Positions 1 through 8,867 of a stretch of DNA of 28,225 nt are shown here, piece after piece. The notes beneath the pieces are model-generated. The model was not told the DNA's origin and did no database searches. It worked only from the letters and a program-made list of their open reading frames with translations. The translations under genes and the position numbers were made by a program. The first letter of the stretch is position 1; the number at the start of each line of letters is the position of its first letter. Origin of the DNA: Bolinopsis microptera (lineage: Eukaryota; Ctenophora; Tentaculata; Lobata; Bolinopsidae); the NCBI RefSeq assembly GCF_026151205.1, contig NC_087073.1:10364411-10392635 (forward strand). Reading direction: 5' to 3'.

Positions 1-139
1 AGCAATGTGTGGCTGTCTGCGCGGCGGGCTGTGTATTGTGTATATAGCTGAATTTAAATTTAGATTTATTTGTAAATGTATAATAATATTAAATATGTAT
101 TGATTGTTTTGTGGTAAATAAAAATTTTGTTTTACTAAA
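1..139 (+). repeat. left terminal inverted repeat of the 5.4-kb block
   Basis: This stretch is the reverse complement of about 5299-5437. It is GC-rich at its outer 30 bases and AT-rich inside, and it ends in TAAAAATTTTGTTTTACT. Confidence 0.75.
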
Positions 140-156
140 AAAAAATTTTGTTTTAC

Positions 157-1410
157 TCATGAGATATTTATTCCCTTTCTCTTGGCAACACACGGATTTT
201 TATATAAATATTGGACTTGTTGCTTCTTCTTTTCGATATAATTTACACCCTCTATTTTTGTTAAAACTATATTTGACACTTCCCAAAAGTTGCCTGTGTC
301 TACTAAATTATTAGTCTTTTTAAATTCTTCTAGATTAATTTTAAAATCAATAACAGACACTGAATTTCTAACAAAAGATGGCAATTTATTCCAAAAGCTG
401 ATAACACGCTCTGATAAAAAATTATTAGACAAGGTTTTAATATTTCTATCAATATTGTTAGATTTAGTGCTAACAATTTTATCTCCCGATCTACTTAAAT
501 TGAAAATATCTTTTCCATACTCAACCTTTCACTGTAAGGAAGTGTTCCAATATCATCAATAAGGCGTGTGAACCTTCTCTGGACATTTTCCAGTTCAATG
601 ATATAGATAGTAGCCCAATTCCCATGACAGGCAGGTGGAGACCACAACTGAGCACAATACTCCAAGTGGGGTCTTATTATAGTTTTATAAACATTTCTCA
701 TAACGTTAATTTCTCTTATAAAGAGATTCCTTGTAACCCATGCAATCATACTGTTTGCTTTACTAATACAACTTTTAATATGTTTCGACCATTTAAAATC
801 TGAAGAAGTTAAAACTCCAAGATCTTTCTCTGCTTCAATACATTCAAGTGTAACACCACTAAATACATATTCTTGAAAGGGATTTTCATTAAGTGGAACA
901 TGCATTATTTTGCATTTGCTAGGATTAAACTTTAACAGCCACACATTTTGGCAGTTTTGCAAGCTTTCTAACATATTGAAAGTGCTTTCAGTGTCATTGG
1001 CATCCATAATAACTTTAAGATCATCTGCAAACAGTTTTGATATACCATTAAAACAATCAGGCAAGTCATTGATAAAAATGACAAACAATAAAGGACCTAA
1101 AACAGAACCTTGTGGGACGCCTGATAAAAAATCACGAAGGTAGGAATATGCTCCACCAACGAATGTCTTAAATCTTCTTCCAGATAAAAAGTCTTTCACA
1201 ATATCTAAAGTGTTACCACTTATACCCAAATTTCTCATTTTTGTAAGTAGTCTATGATGTGGAACACTATCAAATGCTTTACAAAAATCTAAGTAAAACA
1301 CATCTACGGGTGCACCATCTTCTAATATTTCGATGATACATTCTACACTCTCTAATAGATTAGATAAACAAGATTTACCTTCTACAAATCCATGCTGGTT
1401 TGGATCTTCT
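157..1410 (-). pseudogene. LINE C (CR1/Rex-like): reverse transcriptase catalytic half and C-terminus, broken
   Basis: Read on the - strand this is the catalytic core and tail of a non-LTR retrotransposon polymerase. Visible blocks in order are QHGFVEGKS and FYLDFCKAFDSVPHH (block A, first catalytic Asp), GVPQGSVLGPLLF, LFADDLKVI (the catalytic FADD box), EKDLGVL, and the tail block HLEYCAQLWSP. The main open frame spans 495-1301, and the same frame can be followed back to about 1410. A frameshift near 495 moves the tail (FWNKLPSFVRNSV) into the frame that ends at 157. The N-terminal part of the same polymerase lies at 4267-4930, so the element was split by a later insertion. Clade placement as CR1/Rex-like is by motif style only. 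The copy is dead. Confidence 0.88.
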
Positions 1411-1941
1411 TACTAACAAAACTCATAAACAACCAAACAGATGAGAACACTGACTCAAGCAATTGTAATCTCATCGCTTGACTACTGCAATGCACTTTAC
1501 TATGGTTGTAGTCAAGCCTCAATTACGCAGCTGCAGAACATTCAGAACCGAGCATGCCGTCTGGTTTTTGGATTAAAGAAGAGAGACTCAGTCGAGGAGA
1601 AGCTCAAATCCCTTCATTGGCTCAAGGTGAAGGAGAGGATTGAGTTTAAGTTATGCTTACTGATTTTCAAAGCAGTCAATGGTGTTGCTCCTGCATATCT
1701 GTGTGATCTAGTAACATTTGTTAGTTCGAGTAGCAGAAGAACTTCCTCCTTACACCTACCCGTCGGATCTACAAGATCACACCCAAGAGCGTTTCAGACT
1801 GTTGCTCCGAAAATCTGGAACCAACTACCAATTGAAATTAAGACTTGTTCCGATGTTGATCTGTTCAAAACATTATTAAAAACTCACCTGTTTAAGAAAA
1901 GTTATGGCATGAGCGATTAATTGACAATATAATAACTTTAT

Positions 1942-2062
1942 TTTTTTTTATTTTTTTTATTTTTTTAGAGAGAGGCTGGGCCTGGTTGGCCCACGAGAGG
2001 ATAGCATATGAATGCTTTGCCTACCTCTGGGGTATGGCAGTCCTGTGGGAGGATGCCAGTGG
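1942..2062 (-). mobile_element. small poly(A)-tailed retroposed sequence (SINE or retro-ncRNA)
   Basis: About 121 bp are present here but absent from the same place in the CR1 3' UTR copy near 21380. The insert is flanked by the 8-bp direct repeat AACTTTAT (1934-1941 and 2063-2070). On the - strand it reads as a body of about 96 nt followed by an A-rich tail of about 26 nt interrupted by T. This is the signature of LINE-mediated retroposition of an RNA. The body can fold into four consecutive short hairpins: TGGCA/TGCCA with TCC/GGA, TACC/GGTA, AGCAT/ATGCT and GGGCC/GGCCC. I do not recognise the source RNA. It does not match U1, U2, 7SL or a tRNA as far as I can tell by eye. Confidence 0.7.
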
Positions 2063-2210
2063 AACTTTATGTTATTTGCTTAAACTGTTTAGGATGCAAC
2101 CTAATGTCATGATCCTTTTGAACTTATTAGCAATTAGACTGTTAGCTCGCTTCACAAGCATGTCATCTTCGTTCCAAAACTTTTTATGTCCTATGCATAC
2201 ACTCCTTGAT

Positions 2211-3548
2211 TAGTCCAGTCATTTACGGACATTTTTGGGTTAGTACCTGCAAATTTTCAGATACCCACGAAACTTTGCACAGACCTTCCCAAAGGTATGA
2301 ATAAACGATTTTCGGTTGGAGACATTTTTTTTACTTTGGGCAAAACCCAGGAGGGCCACGCCCATATTGACCCAATAACGTAACTGACCCCTTGCTTCTG
2401 AAGGTCGTAGAGACTTCTAAAGAGGCTTAAACGAAGCCGCATATGCATGTTTATATAAAAGTTATTGATCAACACATTGCCTAAAATCCTTACTTTTCGA
2501 GAAATTCGCCAAAAACCATTTTGGGCGTGGCGCTGAGCCGATTTTACTAACTTTTGATAGGATTGTGATAGAGTCTTTGGATAGAGTGCAAAAGAACTGC
2601 AATTGGCATATTTATATATGACTTACGAAGAAACATATGCCTTAAAGTGCTTACTTTTTCAGTTATTGGCGAAAAACTGATTTTCGGTTCCAGAAATCAT
2701 GCAAAAATATGGGTATGTGGTACATTGGGCTATGAAGGCCTTAGAGATTTTTGAATGAGTGCAAATTGTGCAGAATGGCCATGTTTATATACAACTTATG
2801 AAGCAACATGCACCCTAAAATGCTTACTTTTCGAGTTATTTGGGGGAAAAACAGAGAAAATTTGCACAAAATAGAGCAAAATTGGTTATATCAGGTATAT
2901 CAGCCATTTTTGCCTCCCGTTCTATGTTAATAACTCGAAAAGTAAGCATTTTAGGGTGCATGTTGCTTCATAAGTTGTATATAAACATGGCCATTCTGCA
3001 CAATGTGCACTTATTCAAAAATCTCTAGGGCCTTCATAGCCCAATTTACCACATACCCATATTTTTGCATGATTTCTGGAACCGAAAATCAGTTTTTCGC
3101 CAATAACTGAAAAAGTAAGCACTTTAAGGCATATGTTTCTTCGTAAGTCATATATAAATATGCCAATTGCAGTTCTTTTGCACTCTATCCAAAGACTCTA
3201 TCACAATCCTATCAAAAGTTAGTAAAATCGGCTCAGCGCCACGCCCAAAATGGTTTTTGGCGAATTTCTCGAAAAGTAAGGATTTTAGGCAATGTGTTGA
3301 TCAATAACTTTTATATAAACATGCATATGCGGCTTCGTTTAAGCCTCTTTAGAAGTCTCTACGACCTTCAGAAGCAAGGGGTCAGTTACGTTATTGGGTC
3401 AATATGGGCGTGGCCCTCCTGGGTTTTGCCCAAAGTAAAAAAAATGTCTCCAACCGAAAATCGTTTATTCATACCTTTGGGAAGGTCTGTGCAAAGTTTC
3501 GTGGGTATCTGAAAATTTGCAGGCACATGTCCATAAATGACTGGACTA
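2211..3548. mobile_element. 1338-bp foldback element with 620-630-bp arms
   Basis: The left arm (2211-2840) and right arm (2929-3548) are near-perfect reverse complements around an 88-bp loop. The ends are TAGTCCAGTCAT and its complement. The target-site duplication is GAT (2208-2210 and 3549-3551). The intact target, CTCCTTGATAG, is seen in the other CR1 copy near 21520. Each arm also contains three diverged tandem monomers of about 161-173 bp. They begin with TTTATATA at 2450, 2611 and 2784, each followed by a CTTACTTTTYVAG-like motif. No transposase is encoded. The arms are so alike that a 72-codon spurious frame is identical in both. The superfamily is undetermined; a 3-bp duplication would fit Harbinger- or CACTA-type transposases. 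Confidence 0.88.
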
Positions 3549-3660
3549 GATAGTTATCTTGATCTAGTATCTTTGTTTCACACAATAGAGCATAAGTTTT
3601 GTGGTTTATCCACTGGGCTTAGAGTTTGTGTTTAAGCTACCAAATTTTATTATTATTATT

Positions 3661-4266
3661 TATTATAATTATACAGTTTATTGACGACACATTGACTGAA
3701 TGTTATTTTATATTCTAATTTATATTCTAGATATTTTATTTATTTTTCAACAGACGACAACTTCCTGTTTTTTCGTCTATATTAGTCACTCATATCTCTT
3801 GTACAGACTGTTTTACAAGGACATTGACAGATGATACTCACATTAGGCATTCATTATTGCATCTAAATTATTTCACTTGCATTAGGTTTAGAAATTTATT
3901 CTCTGGTTAACAGATTTAATTAATTTGTAGTATGACAGTAAGGTATATAAGAAGTTATTTAATTTTGCTTGGGCTATTATATTGACTATTGAGGTTTAAT
4001 GATGATATGGAATTTGAATTTTATATAAATTTACACTATGTGGTTGGGGCATTTTGCATAGTAAATATGGTTACTACTCCTATATATCATATTATTTGAT
4101 TGGTATTCGATTTCTGATTATTTCCCTAGGAATATGATTATTATATCTCAATTTGGCTTTAGGTAGGGTGCCCCGCTAAAAGAACTGGATTCTTCCAGGA
4201 AACATCCCGTGCACAGAGCTTGGTCTACATATATATATTGAATTATTAACCATTCATTCTGTATGT
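3661..4266. other. unassigned AT-rich segment between CR1 copy 1 and LINE C
   Basis: No convincing open frame or repeat is visible here. The segment lies within the insertion that splits LINE C, after the ATT tail of CR1 copy 1. It is therefore part of an inserted element or an older repeat, possibly the 3' UTR of another LINE. Nothing else can be supported. Confidence 0.4.
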
Positions 4267-4930
4267 TCACGAAAATTTATTTCAATAACAATCAATAATA
4301 TGCCTCCTTACTAATTTTTCATATAATTTACATAAAATGCATGTAAGTGACACTGGCCTGTAATTTAGGGAATCTTTCCGACTACCCTTTTTATAAAGAG
4401 ATGTAACATTTGCTGTCTTCCACTGTTCTGGAATTTTTCCACTTGAAGCACATGTTTGAAATAATTTAGTCACAGCAGAAACAAAACTTGAATTATGTTC
4501 AAGTTCTTTTAATAATTTAGGATGAATGCCATCTGGCCCTTTACTTTTACTAATATTAATTCTTTTAGTTCTCTGCCAACATCATCCATTGTTATCTCAA
4601 TATTTTCAATGTGTAACTCATCCGCAATAAAATAACATTCTCTGTTCAAAGGTCCATCTGGTTCTTAGACAAAAACTGAAGCAAAAGCATCAGCCAATAC
4701 TTCGGCAGTTTCAAAATTACTTTTGGTCAAAGATCCGTCCGGTTTTTCCAGGGATGATACACAACTTTTTAACACTCTTTTCCCTCTTAAATATGCATAA
4801 AATGGCTTCGTATTATATTTCATACACTGTGTAACTTTTCTTTCATAATTAACTTTACACTTAAATGACTTACTATCAAACTGTCCTTGTTGGTTCAGTG
4901 CAACATTAAGATTTCAGAAGAAGGATTATT
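4267..4930 (-). pseudogene. LINE C: linker and N-terminal reverse transcriptase region
   Basis: On the - strand this reads as the linker between endonuclease and polymerase followed by the start of the polymerase: KYNTKPFYAYLRGKR, then KGPDGIHPKLLKELE, then IPEQWKTANVTSLYKKGSR and NYRPVSLTCILCKLYEKL. It stops at RRHIID, where the sequence should run into the QHGFVEGKS block that lies at about 1385-1410. A TAA interrupts the frame at about 4665, and at least one frameshift is present near 4555. Only 4282-4473 is cleanly open. Together with 157-1410 it makes one split, 5'-truncated element with no endonuclease domain in view. Confidence 0.85.
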
Positions 4931-4955
4931 ATCAAGTTTATTTTTCTTTTCTAGT

Positions 4956-5248
4956 TAGTTGTCATCCGGCCACACAACAAGCAACTTATCTTGCAGCACC
5001 ATTTTTCAATTAGTATATCAAAATATGTCATTGTTATTTTGCATGGCTGAAATGTAACGCTTGATTTATATATATAATAATTAATTGAACTTTCAAATAA
5101 AAACGACCCCTTAGTTATCATCCGGCCACGCATTATGCAACTTATATTGCAATACCATTTCTTCCATTAGTTGAAACATCAAAATAATATTAATTGTTTG
5201 TGTAATTTTGCATGACTGAAATGTAATGCTTGATTCTCATATTATATA
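4956..5248. repeat. two diverged tandem copies of a ~156-bp repeat
   Basis: The unit starting at 4956 (TAGTTGTCATCCGGCCAC) repeats with changes at 5112 (TAGTTATCATCCGGCCAC). Both share GCAACTTAT, TTTTGCATG, CTGAAATGTAA and GCTTGATT in the same order. The second unit runs to the ACTAG hairpin motif at 5253. No coding potential is seen. Confidence 0.75.
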
Positions 5249-5252
5249 ATAC

Positions 5253-5282
5253 TAGAAAGCGCGTGGTCACAGGGAGTAGTAA
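5253..5282 (-). repeat. degenerate ACTAG hairpin end of a dispersed repeat
   Basis: ACTAGAAAGCGCGTGGTCAC is a close variant of ACTAGAAAGCCCGTGGTAAC, found in reverse complement at the ends of the two 316-bp units at 22990 and 23303. Only about 30 bp of the family remain before the right terminal inverted repeat of the 5.4-kb block begins. Confidence 0.5.
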
Positions 5283-5298
5283 AACACAATATTTAGTA

Positions 5299-5437
5299 AA
5301 ACAAAATTTTTATTTACCACAAAACAATCAATACATATTTAATATTATTATACATTTATAAATAAATTTAAATTTAAATTCAGCTATATACACAATACAC
5401 AATACACAGCCCGCCGCGCAGACAGCCACACATTGCT
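5299..5437 (-). repeat. right terminal inverted repeat of the 5.4-kb block
   Basis: This is the reverse complement of bases 1-139, ending in GCAGACAGCCACACATTGCT. Confidence 0.75.
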
Positions 5438-6183
5438 GAGAGATTCTCAGGTTCAGATGTAAGCGCTGCGCGCGCGAGGTTTGTTATCTTACAATTACAT
5501 GTCACGATATATTATTAATTATCAGAGAATTTTAGAAGCAAAATAATTATTGCATATTGGGAAAATTTCGGTCGTTAACGCAGTACAGGGCGTGGATACT
5601 GCAATGCTAATAACGAAAAATTCTGTGGCACTAGTTTCATTCAGCTACCCAATTTATATGTGACATGTACAATGTAATTGTATTAAATTCAGATAAATGT
5701 TAGTAATAATCGACGTTAACATTTTGCAATTAACAATTGCACTTAAATCACATCTAGAAAGTTACTAATTCTTTGCATTATATTATGTTACGTCACTATA
5801 GCATATGTCATTCATATTGTACGTTATATAAGATAAAAATAAACATTTTATAATTGTTTCAATGTTCAACACTGCTAAAAAACAAATACCTACTTGCCCA
5901 CCGATTAAGCAGTTGCCAAAACAAGGCTCAAAGTTAATTTACCTTCATACCTTGTTTTGGAGACTGAAGGATGTCAATAAATAAATAATGGATAATATAA
6001 ATACTGAATATGATGGATAATCAGTAATATCAATAAAATCCACAATCACGAATCATGTTTTCGATGGGCAAGCACTCGCAACTGGATATTCTTTGGTAGT
6101 CAGTTGTTATTCCATCAAAAAACGTCCATCCCAACCGAGGCCGATATTGCTGATTATAATGTAAAACAGATTAAATACAACAT
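5438..6183. other. non-coding stretch, nothing recognised
   Basis: I see no gene, array or clear repeat in these roughly 750 bases. A short alternating CG run lies near 5467. The last 80 bases form an accidental open frame that runs into LINE D. They are host flanking sequence, because the target-site duplication of LINE D starts at 6184. Confidence 0.5.
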
Positions 6184-7758
6184 AATCACCAGAAAGGCAG
6201 CGTTTGATTCCATCAGAAGAGAGTTTATTTGGTCAAGCATGAGACACTATGGACTTCCTGAGAAATATCTTAGAATCTTTCAGGCATTCTTCAACGGAAC
6301 CATGAGTGCTGTCAGGGTTAATGGTGAAATGTCTGATTGGTTCTCTGTTAATTCGGGCACTAAGGAGGGTGATATCCAGGGCCCTCCCCTATTTAATTTT
6401 TGTCTGAACTTTGGAATCTTTTTGGCAGAGGTTCACAAGGCAATCAGTCATGGTGCTGTACTGCAAAAGAAACTAAAGGGTGCAGATGAAAAAGTTATCA
6501 TGGATAGTGACTACGCTGATGATCTGGCAGTGATGGACAATACTGAAGAAGGGCTGCAAGAGTCCACTGATCTTATAACTTGTTACACCTCTTATGCTGG
6601 GTTAAAGATCAACGCTAAAAAGATTCAATGCATGGCGATCAGCAAGTGTGTGTCCCAGCGACCTTACACCGAAAGAGACAGTATAAAGCTAACTGTGGAG
6701 GGAGAACCTGTTGAACAGGTCAGCAACTTTGTTTATCTTGGTGCCAACATCAGTGGCGATGGTACTATTGACCGAGATCTTGACATCAGGATCCAGCGTG
6801 CTAATGGTGCGTTCCAACAGTCGAACTATAAGAACGCCTACCAAGATCCGTATCTACAAGGCTGCTGTTATTACCATTCTGTTATATTTAAAGTCACTAT
6901 TGTGACGGTACATTAGAACTAGACAGAAACAAAGTGTGAAGGGCCTGAACGGAACCCCTCGGTTTCAGTTCCTTGTTTAACACTGCCGTACAGCAAGGAC
7001 ATTCGCCGGGTTCTCCAAGGATGGGCACATAGCTCACTCCACACAATGCTCTGTCAAATGTTGCTTATATACCAAAGATCTACAGGAAATATTTTCTTGT
7101 AAGTTTTTAGAGGGCGATCTGTGAACAGACAACTACCTCATTCCCAACTATAGGAACTAGAATTCCTATACTATCCTAACAAGCTACACCAAGCATAGTT
7201 TCAGATGAGAACAGCCGTGATAAATCAGCAGGCTAGTACTCTTGATTATATATTTAAAGTCACTATTGTCTGAAGTCTGGAACACAACAAAGAAGCAGAT
7301 GAAACGGTTTGAGGTCTTCCATCTGACCTCCCTGAGAGGAATCTTGAAGATAAAGTGGTTCTTCCATGTCTCCAATGAAGAAGTTCTCAGGCGTGCTGGA
7401 ATTAAGTCTATCGAAACTTTCATCGGTGCGGCTAGACTAAGGTGGTACGGACATGTTGTCAGAATGCCAGAGACGTGGTTTCCCAATTTCTTACTGGATT
7501 GGAAACCAAACTATGGAAAGAGACTGAGATGACGACCCTGCAAAGGCTGGATGGCCTGTGTACTCGAGGATGCGGCTGTATTTACAGGTGTCGATAACAT
7601 CAGCAGAGATGCAGTAAAACAGTTGGCTCTAAAGCGAGTGGAATGGAGGAACATGTTACGCCGTAGAAGAGATGTGTGTGATGCAGGGCGCAGGCCACTC
7701 CAACGACTAGGAGGAGACCTCTTCATGTAGCATGTAGCATGTATGTAATCACCAGAAA
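6184..7758 (+). mobile_element. LINE D: 5'-truncated non-LTR retrotransposon with 12-bp target-site duplication
   Basis: The 12-bp word AATCACCAGAAA occurs at 6184-6195 and again at 7747-7758, so the inserted element is 6196-7746. It begins within polymerase block A (AAFDSI) and ends in short repeats of ATGTAGC, a typical LINE 3' tail. Blocks seen are REFIWSSMRHYGLPEKYL, GTKEGDIQGPPLFN, DYADDLAVMDN (YADD box), LKINAKK and VYLGANISGDG. After a frameshift near 6820 and an internal insertion the sequence resumes with SEVWNTTKKQMKRFE and LRWYGHVVRMPE, the C-terminal block common in RTE-like LINEs. The remainder to 7730 is in a further frame. It is dead on arrival: no endonuclease, no complete frame. 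Confidence 0.9.
6883..7269. repeat. insertion within LINE D flanked by a 21-bp direct repeat
   Basis: The 21-bp word starting TATATTTAAAGTCACTATTG is found at 6883-6903 and 7249-7269. The LINE D protein is interrupted exactly between ILLY (before 6886) and SEVWNT (after 7267). The 345 bp between the repeats have no open frame and no poly(A) tail that I can see. This could be a retroposed sequence with a long target-site duplication, or a local duplication. I do not recognise the insert. Confidence 0.65.
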
Positions 7759-8060
7759 ATGACAAAAATCACATTCTAACAATCATTGCACGTGTGTGTT
7801 TTCATTCCTATTTCTCATCCTATTTGCATATCCAGGCGGTCGTACATACAGACATACAGACATACAGAAATAATCTTTCGTAGTATGGATAATATTTAAT
7901 TGAATTTTCAAATTAAAAAAATGAAATTACTTAATCGATTTACCATACAGCTCACTATGTATTCAGGACGATGTCGACAAGCTTAAATCTAGCTGGAGGG
8001 GATTCGTAGTCCCCCAGCATAGCAAACCTGTATTTCATTTGTCATGGTCCTAAGAAATCC
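7759..8060. other. intergenic stretch upstream of the SLC12A9-like gene with repeat fragments
   Basis: The motif GGCGGTCGTACATACAGAC at about 7836, followed by short ACATACAG repeats, resembles in reverse complement the GTACGACCGCC block of the 316-bp units at 22.7 kb. A run TTAATTGAATTTTCAAAT at about 7894 resembles 5085-5100. A compact hairpin with arms GCTGGAGGGGA and TCCCCCAGC lies at 7992-8018. No gene is seen. Confidence 0.45.
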
Positions 8061-8068
8061 TATATAAA
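8061..8068 (+). promoter_or_regulatory. candidate TATA box for the SLC12A9-like gene
   Basis: TATATAAA lies 58 bases before exon 1 and 65 bases before its ATG, so a start site near 8092 would give a 5' leader of about 34 nt. The AT-rich context makes a chance match likely. The pyrimidine-rich CTTTTTCATTAG directly before 8120 argues instead for a splice acceptor (cis or spliced leader) in the leader. Confidence 0.3.
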
Positions 8069-8119
8069 AATAGGTCCACAGAAAGATTTCAATTCCTTAA
8101 CCTTTTTCTTTTTCATTAG

Positions 8120-8213
8120 GGATTCATGTCAGAAGAGAAGGAGAGCTTGCTACGTGCGTCGATACAGAACCTATCTAAATCAGTTCAACGCTATGGAGTT
8201 GAATCTGGACTTG
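8120..8213 (+). CDS. SLC12A9-like: SLC12A9-like gene, exon 1 (N-terminus)
   Basis: The coding part is 8126-8213, ATG followed by 28 codons and one extra base, ending at a consensus donor GTATGT (8214). The peptide MSEEKESLLRASIQN continues to ESGL. It resembles the short cytosolic N-terminus of vertebrate SLC12A9, which also starts with an acidic/serine stretch followed by a Leu-Leu pair. The exon ends in phase 1 and exon 2 begins with the two bases needed to complete a glycine codon, which strongly supports joining them. The ATG is preceded by a polypyrimidine tract and AG at 8118-8119, so the exon may start at 8120 after a leader intron or by trans-splicing. The assignment rests mainly on exons 2 and 3; on its own this exon would be weak. 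Confidence 0.72.
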
Positions 8214-8378
8214 GTATGTTTCTCTATTAGTTATATAAAAATGAAAAATATTAATATGAAATATATTGATACCTTAAATCCCAAATTTAAAAATTATACT
8301 TCTTTATAGATTTGCGTGGGATTTGCAAGACAAATCTTGGATATGAGATAGATTGATAGACGTGGTATCAATTTGCTG

Positions 8379-8411
8379 GAATTTGATATATATTATATAA
8401 TATATCAAATT
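8379..8411. repeat. short AT-rich palindrome in intron 1
   Basis: AATTTGATATATATTATATA continues to TATCAAATT, forming a near-perfect 32-base palindrome. It could extrude as a cruciform. No gene or element is attached to it. Confidence 0.5.
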
Positions 8412-8430
8412 ATATAAAAGTATATCAACT

Positions 8431-8867
8431 TAATAACACCAGAATGTGTGTGTGTCTGTGTGTCTGTGTGTCTGTGTGTCTGTGTGTAATTTCCGAACAG
8501 TTATACAAAAAAAACGGTAATAGTTACGGGACTTGTTTTTTCGGTATAGTGCCGACAAAACTCTGATGAAGCCCATAAGAAAATTTTATAAAAATCGGCC
8601 GGTGGTAAGTGGTTTAATTGATGATTTTGTTCCAGAAATGTGACATAAATGGATGGGAGAGAGAACGAGGAGGATAACATGTACCGTAATTAGTTTAGCC
8701 CCACGTAATATCAGAGCTCACTCTTGCGGCCGCTTTGTTTTAACTGTAGGGAGATTTCATACTTTCATAAGACAGCATTATGCGTGATATCAAATATATA
8801 ATGCGGTTGTATACTTTTACATTGCAACTGTGACAGTAAATTCCCGGCCGAAGGCACGGGTTACACT
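8431..8867 (-). repeat. dispersed repeat ending in an ACTAG/CCCG hairpin, with (GTCTGTGT)n tract
   Basis: On the - strand the sequence starts at 8867 with ACTAGTGTAACCCGTGCCTT. Its CCCG and GCC pair with GGC and CGGG around a TTC loop, leaving one bulged T. It then runs through about 430 bp to a TG-rich microsatellite at 8443-8487. The opening motif matches, in layout and partly in sequence, the ACTAGAAAGCCCGTGG opening of the 316-bp units at 22.7-23.3 kb. No open frame is present. The exact outer boundary at the microsatellite side is uncertain. The class (SINE, Helitron-like or Penelope-like remnant) cannot be settled by eye. Confidence 0.5.

Larger units (their letters stand above)
1425..3660 (+). 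mobile_element. CR1 copy 1: 5'-truncated LINE 3' end, itself carrying two insertions
   Basis: From about 1425 the sequence matches, nearly base for base, the 3' end of the larger CR1 copy at 18430-21645. The match begins inside the reverse transcriptase C-terminal region (SSLDYCNALYYG, SLHWLKVKERIEFK) and the frame ends with a TAA at 1918-1920. The 3' UTR continues in three pieces, at 1921-1941, 2071-2210 and 3552-3660, because of two later insertions (1942-2062 and 2211-3548). It ends in an ATT-rich microsatellite tail, as CR1 elements do. The copy was 5'-truncated on insertion into LINE C. The very high similarity between the two copies suggests recent activity of this family. Confidence 0.9.
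1..5437. mobile_element. 5.4-kb block bounded by ~139-bp inverted repeats
   Basis: Bases 1-139 reappear as their reverse complement at about 5299-5437, with one 8-base length difference (an extra TATTGTGT) and a few substitutions. The outermost bases read AGCAATGTGTGGCTGTCTGC on the left and the complement on the right. The window starts exactly where the repeat starts, so the true left boundary and any target-site duplication cannot be seen. The inner edges share the short motif TTTTGTTTTACT, which occurs twice on the left. The interior encodes no transposase that I can find, only LINE sequence and other repeats. It may be a large non-autonomous DNA transposon that collected insertions, or two inverted copies of a small repeat lying on either side of a LINE. 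Confidence 0.55.

Noticed and set aside
2257-3512. Identical 72-codon frames, one on each strand
   Set aside because: They are the two arms of the foldback element read in opposite directions. No protein family is recognisable and the identity only reflects arm similarity.
6104-6195. N-terminal 31 residues of the LINE D open frame
   Set aside because: They lie outside the target-site duplication, so they are flanking host sequence.
8560-8600. CTGATGA...GAAA hammerhead-like core in the ACTAG repeat
   Set aside because: The bases between the two boxes do not form a helix II and the flanks do not pair.
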